Assembly (NCBI GenBank): GCA_003508605.1
Contig: DNUB01000296.1
Span: 1 to 12,180, forward strand
Reading direction: 5' to 3'
Length of the DNA stretch: 12,180 bases
Source of the DNA: Oscillospiraceae bacterium
GTDB taxonomy: Bacteria; Bacillota; Clostridia; Oscillospirales; Ruminococcaceae
The translations under genes and the position numbers were made by a program. The notes beneath the pieces were generated by a model. It saw only the letters and a program-made list of their open reading frames with translations. It was not told the DNA's origin and did not search any database. Below are positions 1 to 6,763 of the stretch, piece after piece. Numbering within the stretch: the stretch's first letter is position 1; each line of letters opens with the position of its first letter.

Positions 1-45
1 TTGCTTGCCGCAAAAGGCGGGGGACATCGGATTTTGATTACACAA

Positions 46-76
46 AACTCGGTCAGAGCCTTGCCCCGACCGAGTT
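46..76 (-). terminator. Probable terminator after the minus-strand envelope unit
   Basis: A 9-base perfect inverted repeat (AACTCGGTC at 46-54, GACCGAGTT at 68-76) with a 13-base loop lies 34 bases past the stop of the small membrane protein. Read on the minus strand it runs into a short T-rich stretch (GTTTTGTG). The U-tract is weak, so termination may be inefficient. It is the only strong hairpin at this end of the unit. Confidence 0.5.
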
Positions 77-109
77 CGGATAAAAAATTCGGTTTTATGC
101 CTGAAATTT

Positions 110-481
110 TCAGAAAAACGTAAATTCGCCCACCAAAGCATGGTAATGATCCCACATAAACGCCGCCGCCAAAATAATGTTAAATGCGGTACAGCCAAAA
201 AGATAAGCAAGCCTTGTTTTCCTCTTGTTCAGCAGAGTAGCGGTAAGAAATCCCGTCCAGATGCACGAAGCCATTACCGCAATAAGAATAGTCCACACCG
301 CTATCACAAAGGTAAAGTCCGTTTTTAAAACAAGCACGCAAAAGGGCTTAGCCATAGAGTTTACGGCAGGCAAAAGCATAACGGGCAGAGTCGCCACCGC
401 CCATTTTTTTCTTTTGGACTTAAGCAGTGCCATTACTATAATAAACAGTAATGCGGTTATAATAATACTTTCTCCTACCAT
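110..481 (-). CDS. Small polytopic membrane protein, function unknown
   Basis: This 123-residue protein is not recognised as a named family. Four hydrophobic segments are visible, at about residues 5-22, 27-45, 56-82 and 91-108. Basic residues follow the first segment (KSKRKK, 21-26) and the third (NKRKTR, 85-90), so those two loops are probably cytoplasmic, with both termini outside by the positive-inside rule. The ATG start has a good AGGAG ribosome site 8-12 bases upstream. It is the last gene of a three-gene minus-strand unit, 74 bases after the DUF4358 lipoprotein, and a hairpin follows it. Its neighbours act at the cell envelope, so an envelope role is plausible, but this is inference from context only. 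Confidence 0.7.
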   Translation of the reverse strand: MVGESIIITALLFIIVMALLKSKRKKWAVATLPVMLLPAVNSMAKPFCVLVLKTDFTFVIAVWTILIAVMASCIWTGFLTATLLNKRKTRLAYLFGCTAFNIILAAAFMWDHYHALVGEFTFF

Positions 482-517
482 TGCCCTTCTCCTGACTTGT
501 GTTTTAATTACAGCCCT

Positions 518-551
518 GCGCCGTTCAAGAACAAACTCTCATATGCGGCGC
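518..551 (-). repeat. Intercistronic inverted repeat
   Basis: GCGCCG (518-523) and CGGCGC (546-551) form a 6-base perfect inverted repeat with a 22-base loop, starting 4 bases beyond the stop codon of the DUF4358 gene. No U-tract follows on the minus strand. It could be a weak attenuator or an mRNA-stabilising hairpin between two genes of the same unit. Confidence 0.3.
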
Positions 552-555
552 TGTG

Positions 556-1056
556 TCAAGCCAGCTTTCCCTCTGCAACGGATTTAGCCTTGCCGTTGTC
601 GGAAAGGGCGATATAAACCGCATAATTTCCCTTGGTAAAGATAACCGCACCCTCCAGCTTGTACATTTCGTCGGGGGTGTACGTGGCGAACAGCTCCTTT
701 TGCTTATCCAAATGAGAGCTTAAGGCAGCCTTGGCATTATTTGCGGCGTCGGGTGAATTGCACTTAATAACCGCAATTTCATCGGGAAGGGCACCCGAAC
801 CGCAAAGAGCAAAGGCGGCGTCCTCAACGGTGCTTAAATCCAATCCGCTGTAATAATTTTCCAATTCGCCCTTTCCCTTTTCAACGGAGGAATTGATGGG
901 AACCTCCGCCAAAACAGCCTTCACGACCTCGGAAGCCGCCACATTTACGGTATCTCCGCTCTGCTTTGTTCCTTCGCCCTGCTGCTCCGTTTTGCCGCAC
1001 CCCGTAAGAAGAATTACGGGTATTAACAAAACCGATATGAAATTTCTGATCTTCAT
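556..1056 (-). CDS. DUF4358-domain lipoprotein
   Basis: This 166-residue protein starts with a short basic region and a hydrophobic signal segment that ends in a lipobox (LLTGC, Cys20), so it is predicted to be exported, lipidated and anchored outside the membrane. After a low-complexity linker (21-35), residues 40-160 match my memory of DUF4358. That includes the segment DEIAVIKCNSPDAANNAKAA, a 'HLDKQKELFATYTPDE' helix and the closing strand pair around KGNYAVYIALSD. The molecular function of DUF4358 is unknown. In clostridia it often sits near SGNH hydrolases and membrane O-acyltransferases, and here it follows an SGNH hydrolase by 36 bases. The ATG is preceded by AAGGAAAGGA. The family call is from residue pattern only. 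Confidence 0.85.
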   Translation of the reverse strand: MKIRNFISVLLIPVILLTGCGKTEQQGEGTKQSGDTVNVAASEVVKAVLAEVPINSSVEKGKGELENYYSGLDLSTVEDAAFALCGSGALPDEIAVIKCNSPDAANNAKAALSSHLDKQKELFATYTPDEMYKLEGAVIFTKGNYAVYIALSDNGKAKSVAEGKLA

Positions 1057-1092
1057 TTTTTGTCGTCCTTTCCTTGAGGTTTATTCTTTTAT

Positions 1093-1932
1093 TTACTGAA
1101 CCGCTTTCTGAGCTGCGCTTAAAAGTATCTTATAAGTGTTGCCCTTAAAATGCAGTCCGTCCTCCTCCGCATATTTTTCCGAGAAATAGCCGTCGCCGTC
1201 CAAAAGCAGGGAGCATATATCCACATAGGTATAACCGCCTTGTGTGCACAGAGACTTAACAGCATTGTTATAGTCGTTTACCTTAGCCATAGTTTCATTT
1301 CCCTCGGCGTCATGCGCCTTGGTGACGGGAGGAAGGGAAATGATGCAAATCTTGGCGGTGGGGCAGGCGGTTTCAAGCTTTTCGATAAGCTCTGCCATTT
1401 TAGTCGCCATATGACCCGCATCTAAAAATGCTAAGCCGTTGGAACCCAGCATAATGTAAATACGCTTCGGGTTCATGGTCTGCGCCTTCTGAATGCAGGT
1501 AACTCCGTCGATCTCCTTTGTGGCGGCTGATTCCGGGTTAAGTCCTACCTCGGCAAAAACGTTGTTTTTATCCAAAAAGCTGTATAAATAAAGCCCTGTG
1601 GAAATACTGTCGCCGATAAACAAATCGTTTTGGAAGAAGGCGGGATCGTAAGTATCGGAAATAACCGGATCTCCCGCCTCGGTTTCCGCTTCCGTTGAAG
1701 CGTCGGTAGCGGGCGGCTCGCTTTGCGCCTCGGTAGACTGCGTCTTATCGGTAATATTTGTTTCTCCTGCGGTTATTTCGGGAGCGGTGGTGACTTCTCC
1801 CCTTTGATTTCCCGCATCGTCCTTTATATGAAGGTAAATAAGTACAATAAGCAAAATTATAATGCCCACTATAACTATATTCAATGCTACTATCGATATG
1901 GACAGTCCGCTGATTTTCTTTTTCTTCGCCAA
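1093..1932 (-). CDS. Membrane-anchored SGNH/GDSL hydrolase
   Basis: This 279-residue protein has a lysine-rich N-terminus (KKKK), one transmembrane anchor (about 11-34) and a Thr/Glu-rich low-complexity spacer (45-90), so the hydrolase domain is displayed outside the cell. Block I is FIGDSISTG (105-113) with nucleophile Ser109. Block III is LGSNG (162-166), with Asn165 as the oxyanion residue. Block V is DGLH (258-261), giving Asp258 and His261 of the triad. Such enzymes usually remove or transfer acyl (often acetyl) groups on envelope polysaccharides; the substrate cannot be read from sequence. The start is a TTG: the codon at 1930-1932 has AAGGAG at 1941-1946, an ideal 8-base spacing. It is the first gene of the unit, directly behind a consensus promoter. 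Confidence 0.88.
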   Translation of the reverse strand: MAKKKKISGLSISIVALNIVIVGIIILLIVLIYLHIKDDAGNQRGEVTTAPEITAGETNITDKTQSTEAQSEPPATDASTEAETEAGDPVISDTYDPAFFQNDLFIGDSISTGLYLYSFLDKNNVFAEVGLNPESAATKEIDGVTCIQKAQTMNPKRIYIMLGSNGLAFLDAGHMATKMAELIEKLETACPTAKICIISLPPVTKAHDAEGNETMAKVNDYNNAVKSLCTQGGYTYVDICSLLLDGDGYFSEKYAEEDGLHFKGNTYKILLSAAQKAVQ

Positions 1933-1969
1933 TGGTACTGCTCCTTTTCAGTAATAATTTTCCTTATAT

Positions 1970-1998
1970 ATTATACACATTTACGACTGCTAAGTCAA
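1970..1998 (-). promoter_or_regulatory. SigA-type promoter for the SGNH-DUF4358 unit
   Basis: On the minus strand, TTGACT (1993-1998) and TATAAT (1970-1975) are separated by exactly 17 bases, followed by about 30 bases of leader before the TTG start with its AAGGAG site. This is one of the best promoter matches in the window. Confidence 0.85.
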
Positions 1999-2031
1999 TA
2001 CGGGATTTTGTTTTTAAGAACTTTTTAAGAA

Positions 2032-2063
2032 ATCGGGTGCTTTCAATTTTGAAAGCAGGCGAT
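2032..2063 (-). terminator. Hairpin between the B12-uptake module and the SGNH unit
   Basis: GCTTTCAA (2039-2046) and TTGAAAGC (2049-2056) form an 8-base perfect stem, flanked by ATCG (2032-2035) and CGAT (2060-2063), which can extend it across small mismatches. It lies 30 bases after the S-component stop. On the minus strand the tail is TTCTTA, a weak U-tract; the better T5 run (2066-2070) is on the plus strand. It is most likely the end of the riboswitch-controlled transcript. Confidence 0.55.
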
Positions 2064-2092
2064 AGTTTTTCCCCTCAAACGTACTGCCGATT

Positions 2093-2647
2093 TTATTGTC
2101 CCGGTACTCTTCCCGCATTTTTATCCAGCCTCCGTATCAGCTTTACCAAAGGCAGAATTAAAAATCCTGCGAAAAAATTCCCCGCCGCCTGAATCACGTC
2201 AAAGGAAAACCCCGCAGCGATCCATGCCAGCATTTGCTTAAAATTCAGCCCGAACAGCAAAGCCTGAGCGGGAGCGTACAGCACTCCAAACGCCAGACCG
2301 TGGAGTCCGCAGACCGCAGGATAAACAAAAGCCGCAGCTTTATCGGGTATTCTTTTCGGCAAAAGCATGGTTACTCCCCAAAGAACCGCCCAAATATAAA
2401 GGTAAGGAAGCCACCACAGAGCAAAGCCCGAAAAAAGTCCGTTTAAAAATACATAAACGTAAACAGGTATAAGACCCTTAGCCCGATACGCAAGAGTATA
2501 GGTCATCGTAAGCATTCCGAGCAGGTGAATGTTGGGTGCCCACTCCATTATTACCTTGGAGCCGTACATCAAAGCCCCCAAAACCGCAAATATAACCAGC
2601 TCAAAGGGGCTTAAAAAAGGCTTAGCCCTTTGTGTAGACAAGCTCAT
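2093..2647 (-). CDS. ECF transporter S-component, probable cobalamin specificity
   Basis: This 184-residue, strongly hydrophobic protein has about six membrane segments, the size and look of the substrate-binding (S) subunit of energy-coupling factor importers. Near the N-terminus is a small-residue helix, FAVLGALMYGSK, resembling the Ala/Gly motif used to dock on the EcfT subunit. No ATPase or EcfT gene lies here, so it would share a housekeeping EcfAAT module encoded elsewhere (group II ECF). The ATG at 2647 has GGTGA just upstream; a GTG at 2656 in frame has no ribosome site. It overlaps the end of the DUF4430 gene by 26 bases, suggesting translational coupling. Cobalamin specificity is inferred from the upstream riboswitch and the DUF4430 partner, not from binding residues. 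Confidence 0.82.
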   Translation of the reverse strand: MSLSTQRAKPFLSPFELVIFAVLGALMYGSKVIMEWAPNIHLLGMLTMTYTLAYRAKGLIPVYVYVFLNGLFSGFALWWLPYLYIWAVLWGVTMLLPKRIPDKAAAFVYPAVCGLHGLAFGVLYAPAQALLFGLNFKQMLAWIAAGFSFDVIQAAGNFFAGFLILPLVKLIRRLDKNAGRVPGQ

Positions 2648-3200
2648 AATTTTCACCGTCGGCTATGACAGTACTGTCCGCTCCCGTGGTCAGCATTTCG
2701 CCGTCCTTGGAAATTGCCCACCATGACCGATCCTTGTCATAGTCGGCCGAAATTCCGTTTACCGACTTTATAAATAAGCCGTATTCGCTTTCATCGCCTG
2801 CAGCAAGATCGTTTTCCAAAAGTGCGCCGCCTAAATGTTCATTGTTTGTGTGAATCGTGATCGTTACTGCCTTTTCCCCTGCCATAACCTTGACCTTAAC
2901 GGTAATACTTCCCTGACCTACCTCGGTATCCTCGGTATATTTGGCATTTGCCCAAAGCCCGTTTGCACTTTCGCCCTGAGCCGTGGCAGAGGCTTCCTCA
3001 CCGCCGCTTGTTCCCTCGTCGTCCTTTGGCTGCTCCTCCGAACCTGTTCCTTCGGTAGCCTTTGCCGCTTCGGTAACTGCCGTGCCGCTTTCCTGCGGAG
3101 TTACCGTACCTGTACCGCCCTCATTGGAACAGGCGGAGACAATTACCGCTGCCGCTGCAATAAGCAGTGACAGCATCAGCTTCTTAAATAAGCCCTTCAT
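2622..3200 (-). CDS. DUF4430 (transcobalamin-like C-terminal domain) lipoprotein
   Basis: This 192-residue protein begins MKGLFKK, has a hydrophobic signal and a lipobox VSAC (21-24, lipidated Cys24), then a flexible Thr/Glu/Gly-rich linker (25-80). Residues about 98-192 form the DUF4430 domain, recognised by GLFIKSVNGI (141-150), ADYDKDRSWWAISKDG (152-167) and the closing DGENYELVYTKG. The family resembles the beta-domain of transcobalamin and intrinsic factor, which clamps B12 from one side. A reading frame extends upstream to 3290, but the ATG at 3198-3200 is preferred: it starts a proper lipoprotein signal, has GAAGGA upstream, and the longer version would run into the riboswitch terminator. 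It is probably a surface cobalamin-capture protein feeding the adjacent S-component; the ligand is inferred. Confidence 0.87.
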   Translation of the reverse strand: MKGLFKKLMLSLLIAAAAVIVSACSNEGGTGTVTPQESGTAVTEAAKATEGTGSEEQPKDDEGTSGGEEASATAQGESANGLWANAKYTEDTEVGQGSITVKVKVMAGEKAVTITIHTNNEHLGGALLENDLAAGDESEYGLFIKSVNGISADYDKDRSWWAISKDGEMLTTGADSTVIADGENYELVYTKG

Positions 3201-3230
3201 TTGTTTTTCCTTCTTTCTGTTATTTTTTAA

Positions 3231-3328
3231 CAAAAAGAATAAAGCAGTAAAGCCGCTTCTCATAAACTTTAAGACAAATAACCGTATCACTCGCCTTAAA
3301 GTTTAATTTTGCCCAAGCTCTTTACTGC
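3231..3328 (-). terminator. Riboswitch expression platform: nested hairpin with U-rich tail
   Basis: Two nested perfect inverted repeats lie between the aptamer and the DUF4430 start. The outer one pairs GCAGTAAAG with CTTTACTGC (plus-strand 3320-3328 with 3244-3252), and the inner one pairs AAACTTTAAG with CTTAAAGTTT (3264-3273 with 3295-3304, 21-base loop). On the minus strand the outer arm runs straight into TTTATTCTTTTTG, a U-rich tail typical of an intrinsic terminator. The 5' outer arm begins only 10 bases after the B12 box, so aptamer folding could compete with it. Confidence 0.65.
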
Positions 3329-3329
3329 G

Positions 3330-3490
3330 GCTCACAGTATGGCAGGCATCCCGACTTATGGCGTTTTGTCTCTCGGTAAATTTATACTCCCTGTAAATAC
3401 CGTTAGAGTGCCAAATACGGTAATGGCTGTTGCTATGGATTTTCACCATATTCCCCTGCCGCCTCCCATATCATCGGGTGATATGCTCAG
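3330..3490 (-). ncRNA. Cobalamin (B12) riboswitch
   Basis: On the minus strand the leader contains the conserved core GGGGAATATGGTGAAAATCC followed by ATAGC (3432-3456 on the plus strand) and, further on, a B12 box AGTCGGGATGCCTGCCAT (3339-3356). GGCAGG (3455-3460) and CCTGCC (3341-3346) are perfectly complementary and could close the core. A hairpin with a 6-base stem (ATATCA/TGATAT, 3468-3484) sits at the 5' end. The middle segment TTTGGCACTCTAACGG only loosely matches the usual CGCCACTGTAA stretch. The element lies in the leader of a DUF4430 lipoprotein and ECF S-component, as expected for a B12-repressed uptake operon. Class I versus class II cannot be decided by eye, and the outer boundaries are approximate. 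Confidence 0.85.
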
Positions 3491-3536
3491 CAAGTGAAAT
3501 TTCAGATATACCGTGTTCATTCGTTTTGCAAAAGCT

Positions 3537-3565
3537 ATAATATCACCTTTATTATTATATGTCAA
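3537..3565 (-). promoter_or_regulatory. Promoter for the riboswitch-controlled B12-uptake operon
   Basis: On the minus strand, TTGACA (3560-3565) and TATTAT (3537-3542) are separated by 17 bases. Transcription from about 3530 gives a leader of roughly 330 bases before the DUF4430 start at 3200, which contains the whole riboswitch. Confidence 0.8.
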
Positions 3566-3587
3566 CATTGATACAGCCGATATTTTA

Positions 3588-3616
3588 TTGACACGGAGCA
3601 TTTTTTTGTATATAAT
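3588..3616 (+). promoter_or_regulatory. Consensus promoter for the methionine synthase operon
   Basis: TTGACA (3588-3593) and TATAAT (3611-3616), a perfect match at both boxes with a 17-base spacer. The start of transcription should fall near 3623, so an ATG at 3632 would have almost no leader, which supports the ATG at 3656 as the true start. Its -35 box is 22 bases from the -35 box of the divergent B12-uptake promoter. Confidence 0.88.
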
Positions 3617-3655
3617 TACTGATATGCAGATATGAAACAAGGGGCGGTTACAAAT

Positions 3656-4339
3656 ATGAACGATTCTCTTGAAATAAAAGAAATCAACCTAAGGGAAGCC
3701 TTCAGATATATGGGGTACAAGGGCGGGGAAATAAATCAAGGGATACTTGATTTGACCGATCAATGCGAAAAAGCCTTGTTAAAAGCAATAAAACCCCGTA
3801 TGGTGTACAGGGTTTTTGATATTATGAACACTCACGAGGGAGTCGAAGTAAAAAATACCCCTCTGATATTTAGGGGAAAGGATATAAAAGCCCACCTTGA
3901 AAACTGCGGCAGGGCAATTTTAATGTGCGTTACCCTATCCGCCGAAGCGGACAGGCTTATAAGAAGCTATGAAGCCGAGAGCATGGAAAAAGCCTTTATC
4001 ACGGATACCCTTGCCTCTGCAGCGGTAGAGCAGGCTTGTGAAAAAGCGGAGGAGATCATTAAGAAGCAGGTGGGGGACTATAGCTATACATGGCGGTTTT
4101 CCCCGGGCTACGGAGATTTTCCCCTTGAAGTGCAGAAGGATTTTCTTAATGTGACGGAGGCGGCAAAAAGAATAGGTCTTAATATTACGGACAGCCTGAT
4201 TCTGATTCCGAGAAAATCCGTAACGGCAGTAATGGGGATATCGGAAGAACCCATACCCCCCAAAAGGCGGGGCTGTATATGCTGTAATATGAGGGACAAA
4301 TGCCAATACAGAAAGGACGGAAATCACTGTGGATTTTAA
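3656..4339 (+). CDS. Methionine synthase activation-domain protein
   Basis: This 227-residue stand-alone version of the C-terminal reactivation domain of MetH binds S-adenosylmethionine and supports reductive methylation of cob(II)alamin. The AdoMet motif RFSPGYGDFP is at about 147-156 and matches the conserved R-x-x-x-G-Y-G signature. A cysteine-rich tail (about 207-225; pattern C-x-CC-x5-C-x8-C) could bind metal. The start at 3656 is preferred because AAGGGG lies upstream; the in-frame ATG at 3632 is only about 9 bases from the predicted transcription start and has no ribosome site. The end overlaps the methionine synthase start by 11 bases, so the two are probably coupled. In Escherichia coli this domain is fused to MetH; the split form is known from Thermotoga and many clostridia. 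Confidence 0.9.
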   Translation: MNDSLEIKEINLREAFRYMGYKGGEINQGILDLTDQCEKALLKAIKPRMVYRVFDIMNTHEGVEVKNTPLIFRGKDIKAHLENCGRAILMCVTLSAEADRLIRSYEAESMEKAFITDTLASAAVEQACEKAEEIIKKQVGDYSYTWRFSPGYGDFPLEVQKDFLNVTEAAKRIGLNITDSLILIPRKSVTAVMGISEEPIPPKRRGCICCNMRDKCQYRKDGNHCGF

Positions 4340-6710
4340 AAGCCTGTTAAAAAAAGAATTTGTAAGCCTTGACGGAGCTATGGGGACTATGCTTCAGGCA
4401 AGGGGCTTAAAACCCGGAGAAGCTCCCGAGCTGCTTAATACAGAAAACCCCAAAATCCTGACGGAAATCCATAAAGAGTATATTGAAGCGGGGGCGGATA
4501 TAATTTATGCCAACACCTTCGGCGCAAACAGATATAAATTAAAGGGCAGCGGATATTCGGCTGAAGAAATAATCAAGGCAGGCGTCAAAAACGCCAAAAA
4601 AGCCTGCGAGGGAACCGATACCCTTACGGCTCTGGATATAGGACCCATAGGACAGCTTCTTGAACCCACCGGCTCCCTTACCTTCGAGGAAGCCTACGAT
4701 ATTTACAAGGAAGAAATTTTGGCAGGCGGGGACTGCGATATTATCGTTCTTGAAACCATGACCGACCTTTATGAGCTTAAGGCTGCGGTTCTGGCGGCAA
4801 AGGAAAATTCGGATAAGCCCGTTATCTGCACCATGACCTTCGAGAAAAATATGAGAACCTTTACCGGCTGCTGCATAAGCTCAATGGCCCTTACCTTACA
4901 GGGACTGGGCGTCGACGCAATAGGCATAAACTGCTCCTTGGGACCGAGGGAGCTGTACCCTGTTGCAAAGGAGCTGTGCAGGTGGACAAATATCCCTGTG
5001 GCGGTAAAGCCCAACGCAGGACTTCCCGACCCTGTAACCGACGCCTATAATATTACGGCAAGGGAATTTGCCGAGCTTATGGAAAAGCTGGTTCCCTTGG
5101 GGGTAAAGCTTTTCGGCGGCTGCTGCGGCACTACGCCCGAATTTATAAGGGAAACGAACAAGGCGTTAAAGGGAAAGAAATATGTTAATATCCCTCATTC
5201 CATACCCGCAGCCTGCTGTACACCCGCAAAAACCGTTATTATAGACCGCCCCCGCATAATCGGCGAAAGGATTAACCCTACGGGGAAAAAGCGTTTTAAG
5301 GAGGCTCTTCTTGCCGGCGATACTGACTATATTTTAGGTCAGGCTATCGAGCAGGTTAAGGGCGGCGCAGATATACTTGACATAAATGTGGGACTTCCGG
5401 GAATTGACGAAAAGGAAATGATGATAAAAGCGGTCAAGGCTGTGCAGGGGATTGCGGACGTGCCCCTGCAGCTCGATTCCACCGTTCCCGAGGTTCTGGA
5501 AGGCGCACTGCGCATTTATAACGGAAAGGCTGTCGTAAACTCCGTAAACGGCGAGGAAAAATCCTTGCAGACGGTGCTGCCGCTGGTAAAAAAATACGGT
5601 GCGGCAGTAGTGGGCTTGTGCCTTGACGAAAACGGAATACCCAAAACGGCGGAGGGCAGATTTAATATAGCCCGTAAAATATTGGACAGGGCTCTTGCAA
5701 TCGGAATAAGAAAAGAGGACGTATATATAGACTGCCTTACCCTTACCGTTTCGGCGGAGCAGGAAGCGGCAGGGGAGACGCTTAACGCCCTTGAAAGAGT
5801 AAAAAAGGAGCTTGGGCTTAAAACGGTTTTAGGCGTTTCCAATATAAGCTTCGGACTTCCCGACAGAATAAGGATAAACAGCGTTTTCCTCACAATGGCT
5901 CTGACAAAGGGACTTGACCTGCCCATAATCAACCCCAATGCCGAAAGTATGGTGTCCGCCGTAAGAGCCTATAACGTGCTGGCGGGACACGACCTAAACT
6001 CTGCAAAATATATAGCGGCCTACGGACAAGGCGGCGTTTCGGCGGAAACAAAAGCCGATGCGCAAAAGGGAGACACGGATTTATCCTATGCCCTTGAAAA
6101 CGGTTTAAAAAGCGATGGGGCAAGGATTACGTCGGAGCTGCTTAAAACCTCCGACCCTATGACTGTGATAAACGATATTCTTATTCCCGCCCTCGATAAA
6201 ACGGGCAGTGAATTTGAAAAAGGAAAAATTTTCCTGCCCCAGCTTATTTTAACCGCCTCGGCAGCGCAAAGCTGCTTTGAGGTAATAAAGGACTTCTATG
6301 CCCAAAGGGGCGAAAAGTCCGTATCAAAGGGAAAAATAATTCTTGCAACGGTAAAGGGCGATATTCACGATATAGGTAAAAATATCGTCAGGGTTCTTTT
6401 GGAAAATTACGGCTACGAGGTAATAGATTTAGGCAAAGACGTTGACTGTATGAGGGTCGTAAGCTGCGCCACAGAAAACAACGTTCATCTTATAGGCTTA
6501 TCCGCTCTTATGACCACCACCCTGGCGAGCATGGAAAACACCGTAAGGCTTTTGCACGAGCATAATGTGGACTGCAAGGTAATGGTTGGCGGCGCAGTGC
6601 TTACCCCCGAATATGCAAGGCAGATAGGGGCGGACTATTACGCAAGGGACGCTAAGGAATCCTGCGATATAGCAAAAAAAGTGTTTGAAGAATTTTATCC
6701 TCAGGGCTAA
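4329..6710 (+). CDS. metH: Cobalamin-dependent methionine synthase, core without activation domain
   Basis: This 793-residue cytosolic enzyme transfers a methyl group from methyltetrahydrofolate through cobalamin to homocysteine. The order is as follows. The homocysteine methyltransferase domain (about 1-285) carries the zinc ligands Cys202 in GINCS and Cys265-Cys266 in GGCCGTTP. The pterin-binding barrel (about 305-565) has IGERINPTGK, DINVGLPGID and SNISFGLP. The cobalamin cap (about 585-660) and cobalamin-binding Rossmann domain (665-793) follow, with DIHDIG (678-683) placing His680 as lower axial ligand, then GLSALMTTT and VGGAVLT. The length fits the Thermotoga-type enzyme that lacks the AdoMet domain, which is supplied by the preceding gene. 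The start is GTG with AAAGGA upstream. All key residues are present. Confidence 0.95.
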   Translation: MDFKSLLKKEFVSLDGAMGTMLQARGLKPGEAPELLNTENPKILTEIHKEYIEAGADIIYANTFGANRYKLKGSGYSAEEIIKAGVKNAKKACEGTDTLTALDIGPIGQLLEPTGSLTFEEAYDIYKEEILAGGDCDIIVLETMTDLYELKAAVLAAKENSDKPVICTMTFEKNMRTFTGCCISSMALTLQGLGVDAIGINCSLGPRELYPVAKELCRWTNIPVAVKPNAGLPDPVTDAYNITAREFAELMEKLVPLGVKLFGGCCGTTPEFIRETNKALKGKKYVNIPHSIPAACCTPAKTVIIDRPRIIGERINPTGKKRFKEALLAGDTDYILGQAIEQVKGGADILDINVGLPGIDEKEMMIKAVKAVQGIADVPLQLDSTVPEVLEGALRIYNGKAVVNSVNGEEKSLQTVLPLVKKYGAAVVGLCLDENGIPKTAEGRFNIARKILDRALAIGIRKEDVYIDCLTLTVSAEQEAAGETLNALERVKKELGLKTVLGVSNISFGLPDRIRINSVFLTMALTKGLDLPIINPNAESMVSAVRAYNVLAGHDLNSAKYIAAYGQGGVSAETKADAQKGDTDLSYALENGLKSDGARITSELLKTSDPMTVINDILIPALDKTGSEFEKGKIFLPQLILTASAAQSCFEVIKDFYAQRGEKSVSKGKIILATVKGDIHDIGKNIVRVLLENYGYEVIDLGKDVDCMRVVSCATENNVHLIGLSALMTTTLASMENTVRLLHEHNVDCKVMVGGAVLTPEYARQIGADYYARDAKESCDIAKKVFEEFYPQG

Positions 6711-6763
6711 AACTCTATACCGAAAGTAAAAGCTTTAATAAAATTAACGAAAGGACAATAAGT

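Noticed and set aside
1..45. Small GC-rich hairpin-like sequence at the very start of the window
   Set aside because: It is too short and too close to the edge to assign; it may belong to a feature lying before the window.
2983..3306. Plus-strand open frames opposite the DUF4430 lipoprotein
   Set aside because: They are complementary to its Ala/Thr/Glu-rich linker, have no ribosome site and show no domain.
3309..3640. Short open frames on both strands within the riboswitch leader and divergent promoter region
   Set aside because: They overlap the aptamer, terminator and promoter boxes and lack ribosome sites; the region is regulatory.
5516..5938. A 140-codon minus-strand open frame inside the methionine synthase gene
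   Set aside because: It is antisense to conserved pterin-domain coding sequence and shows no protein-like motifs.
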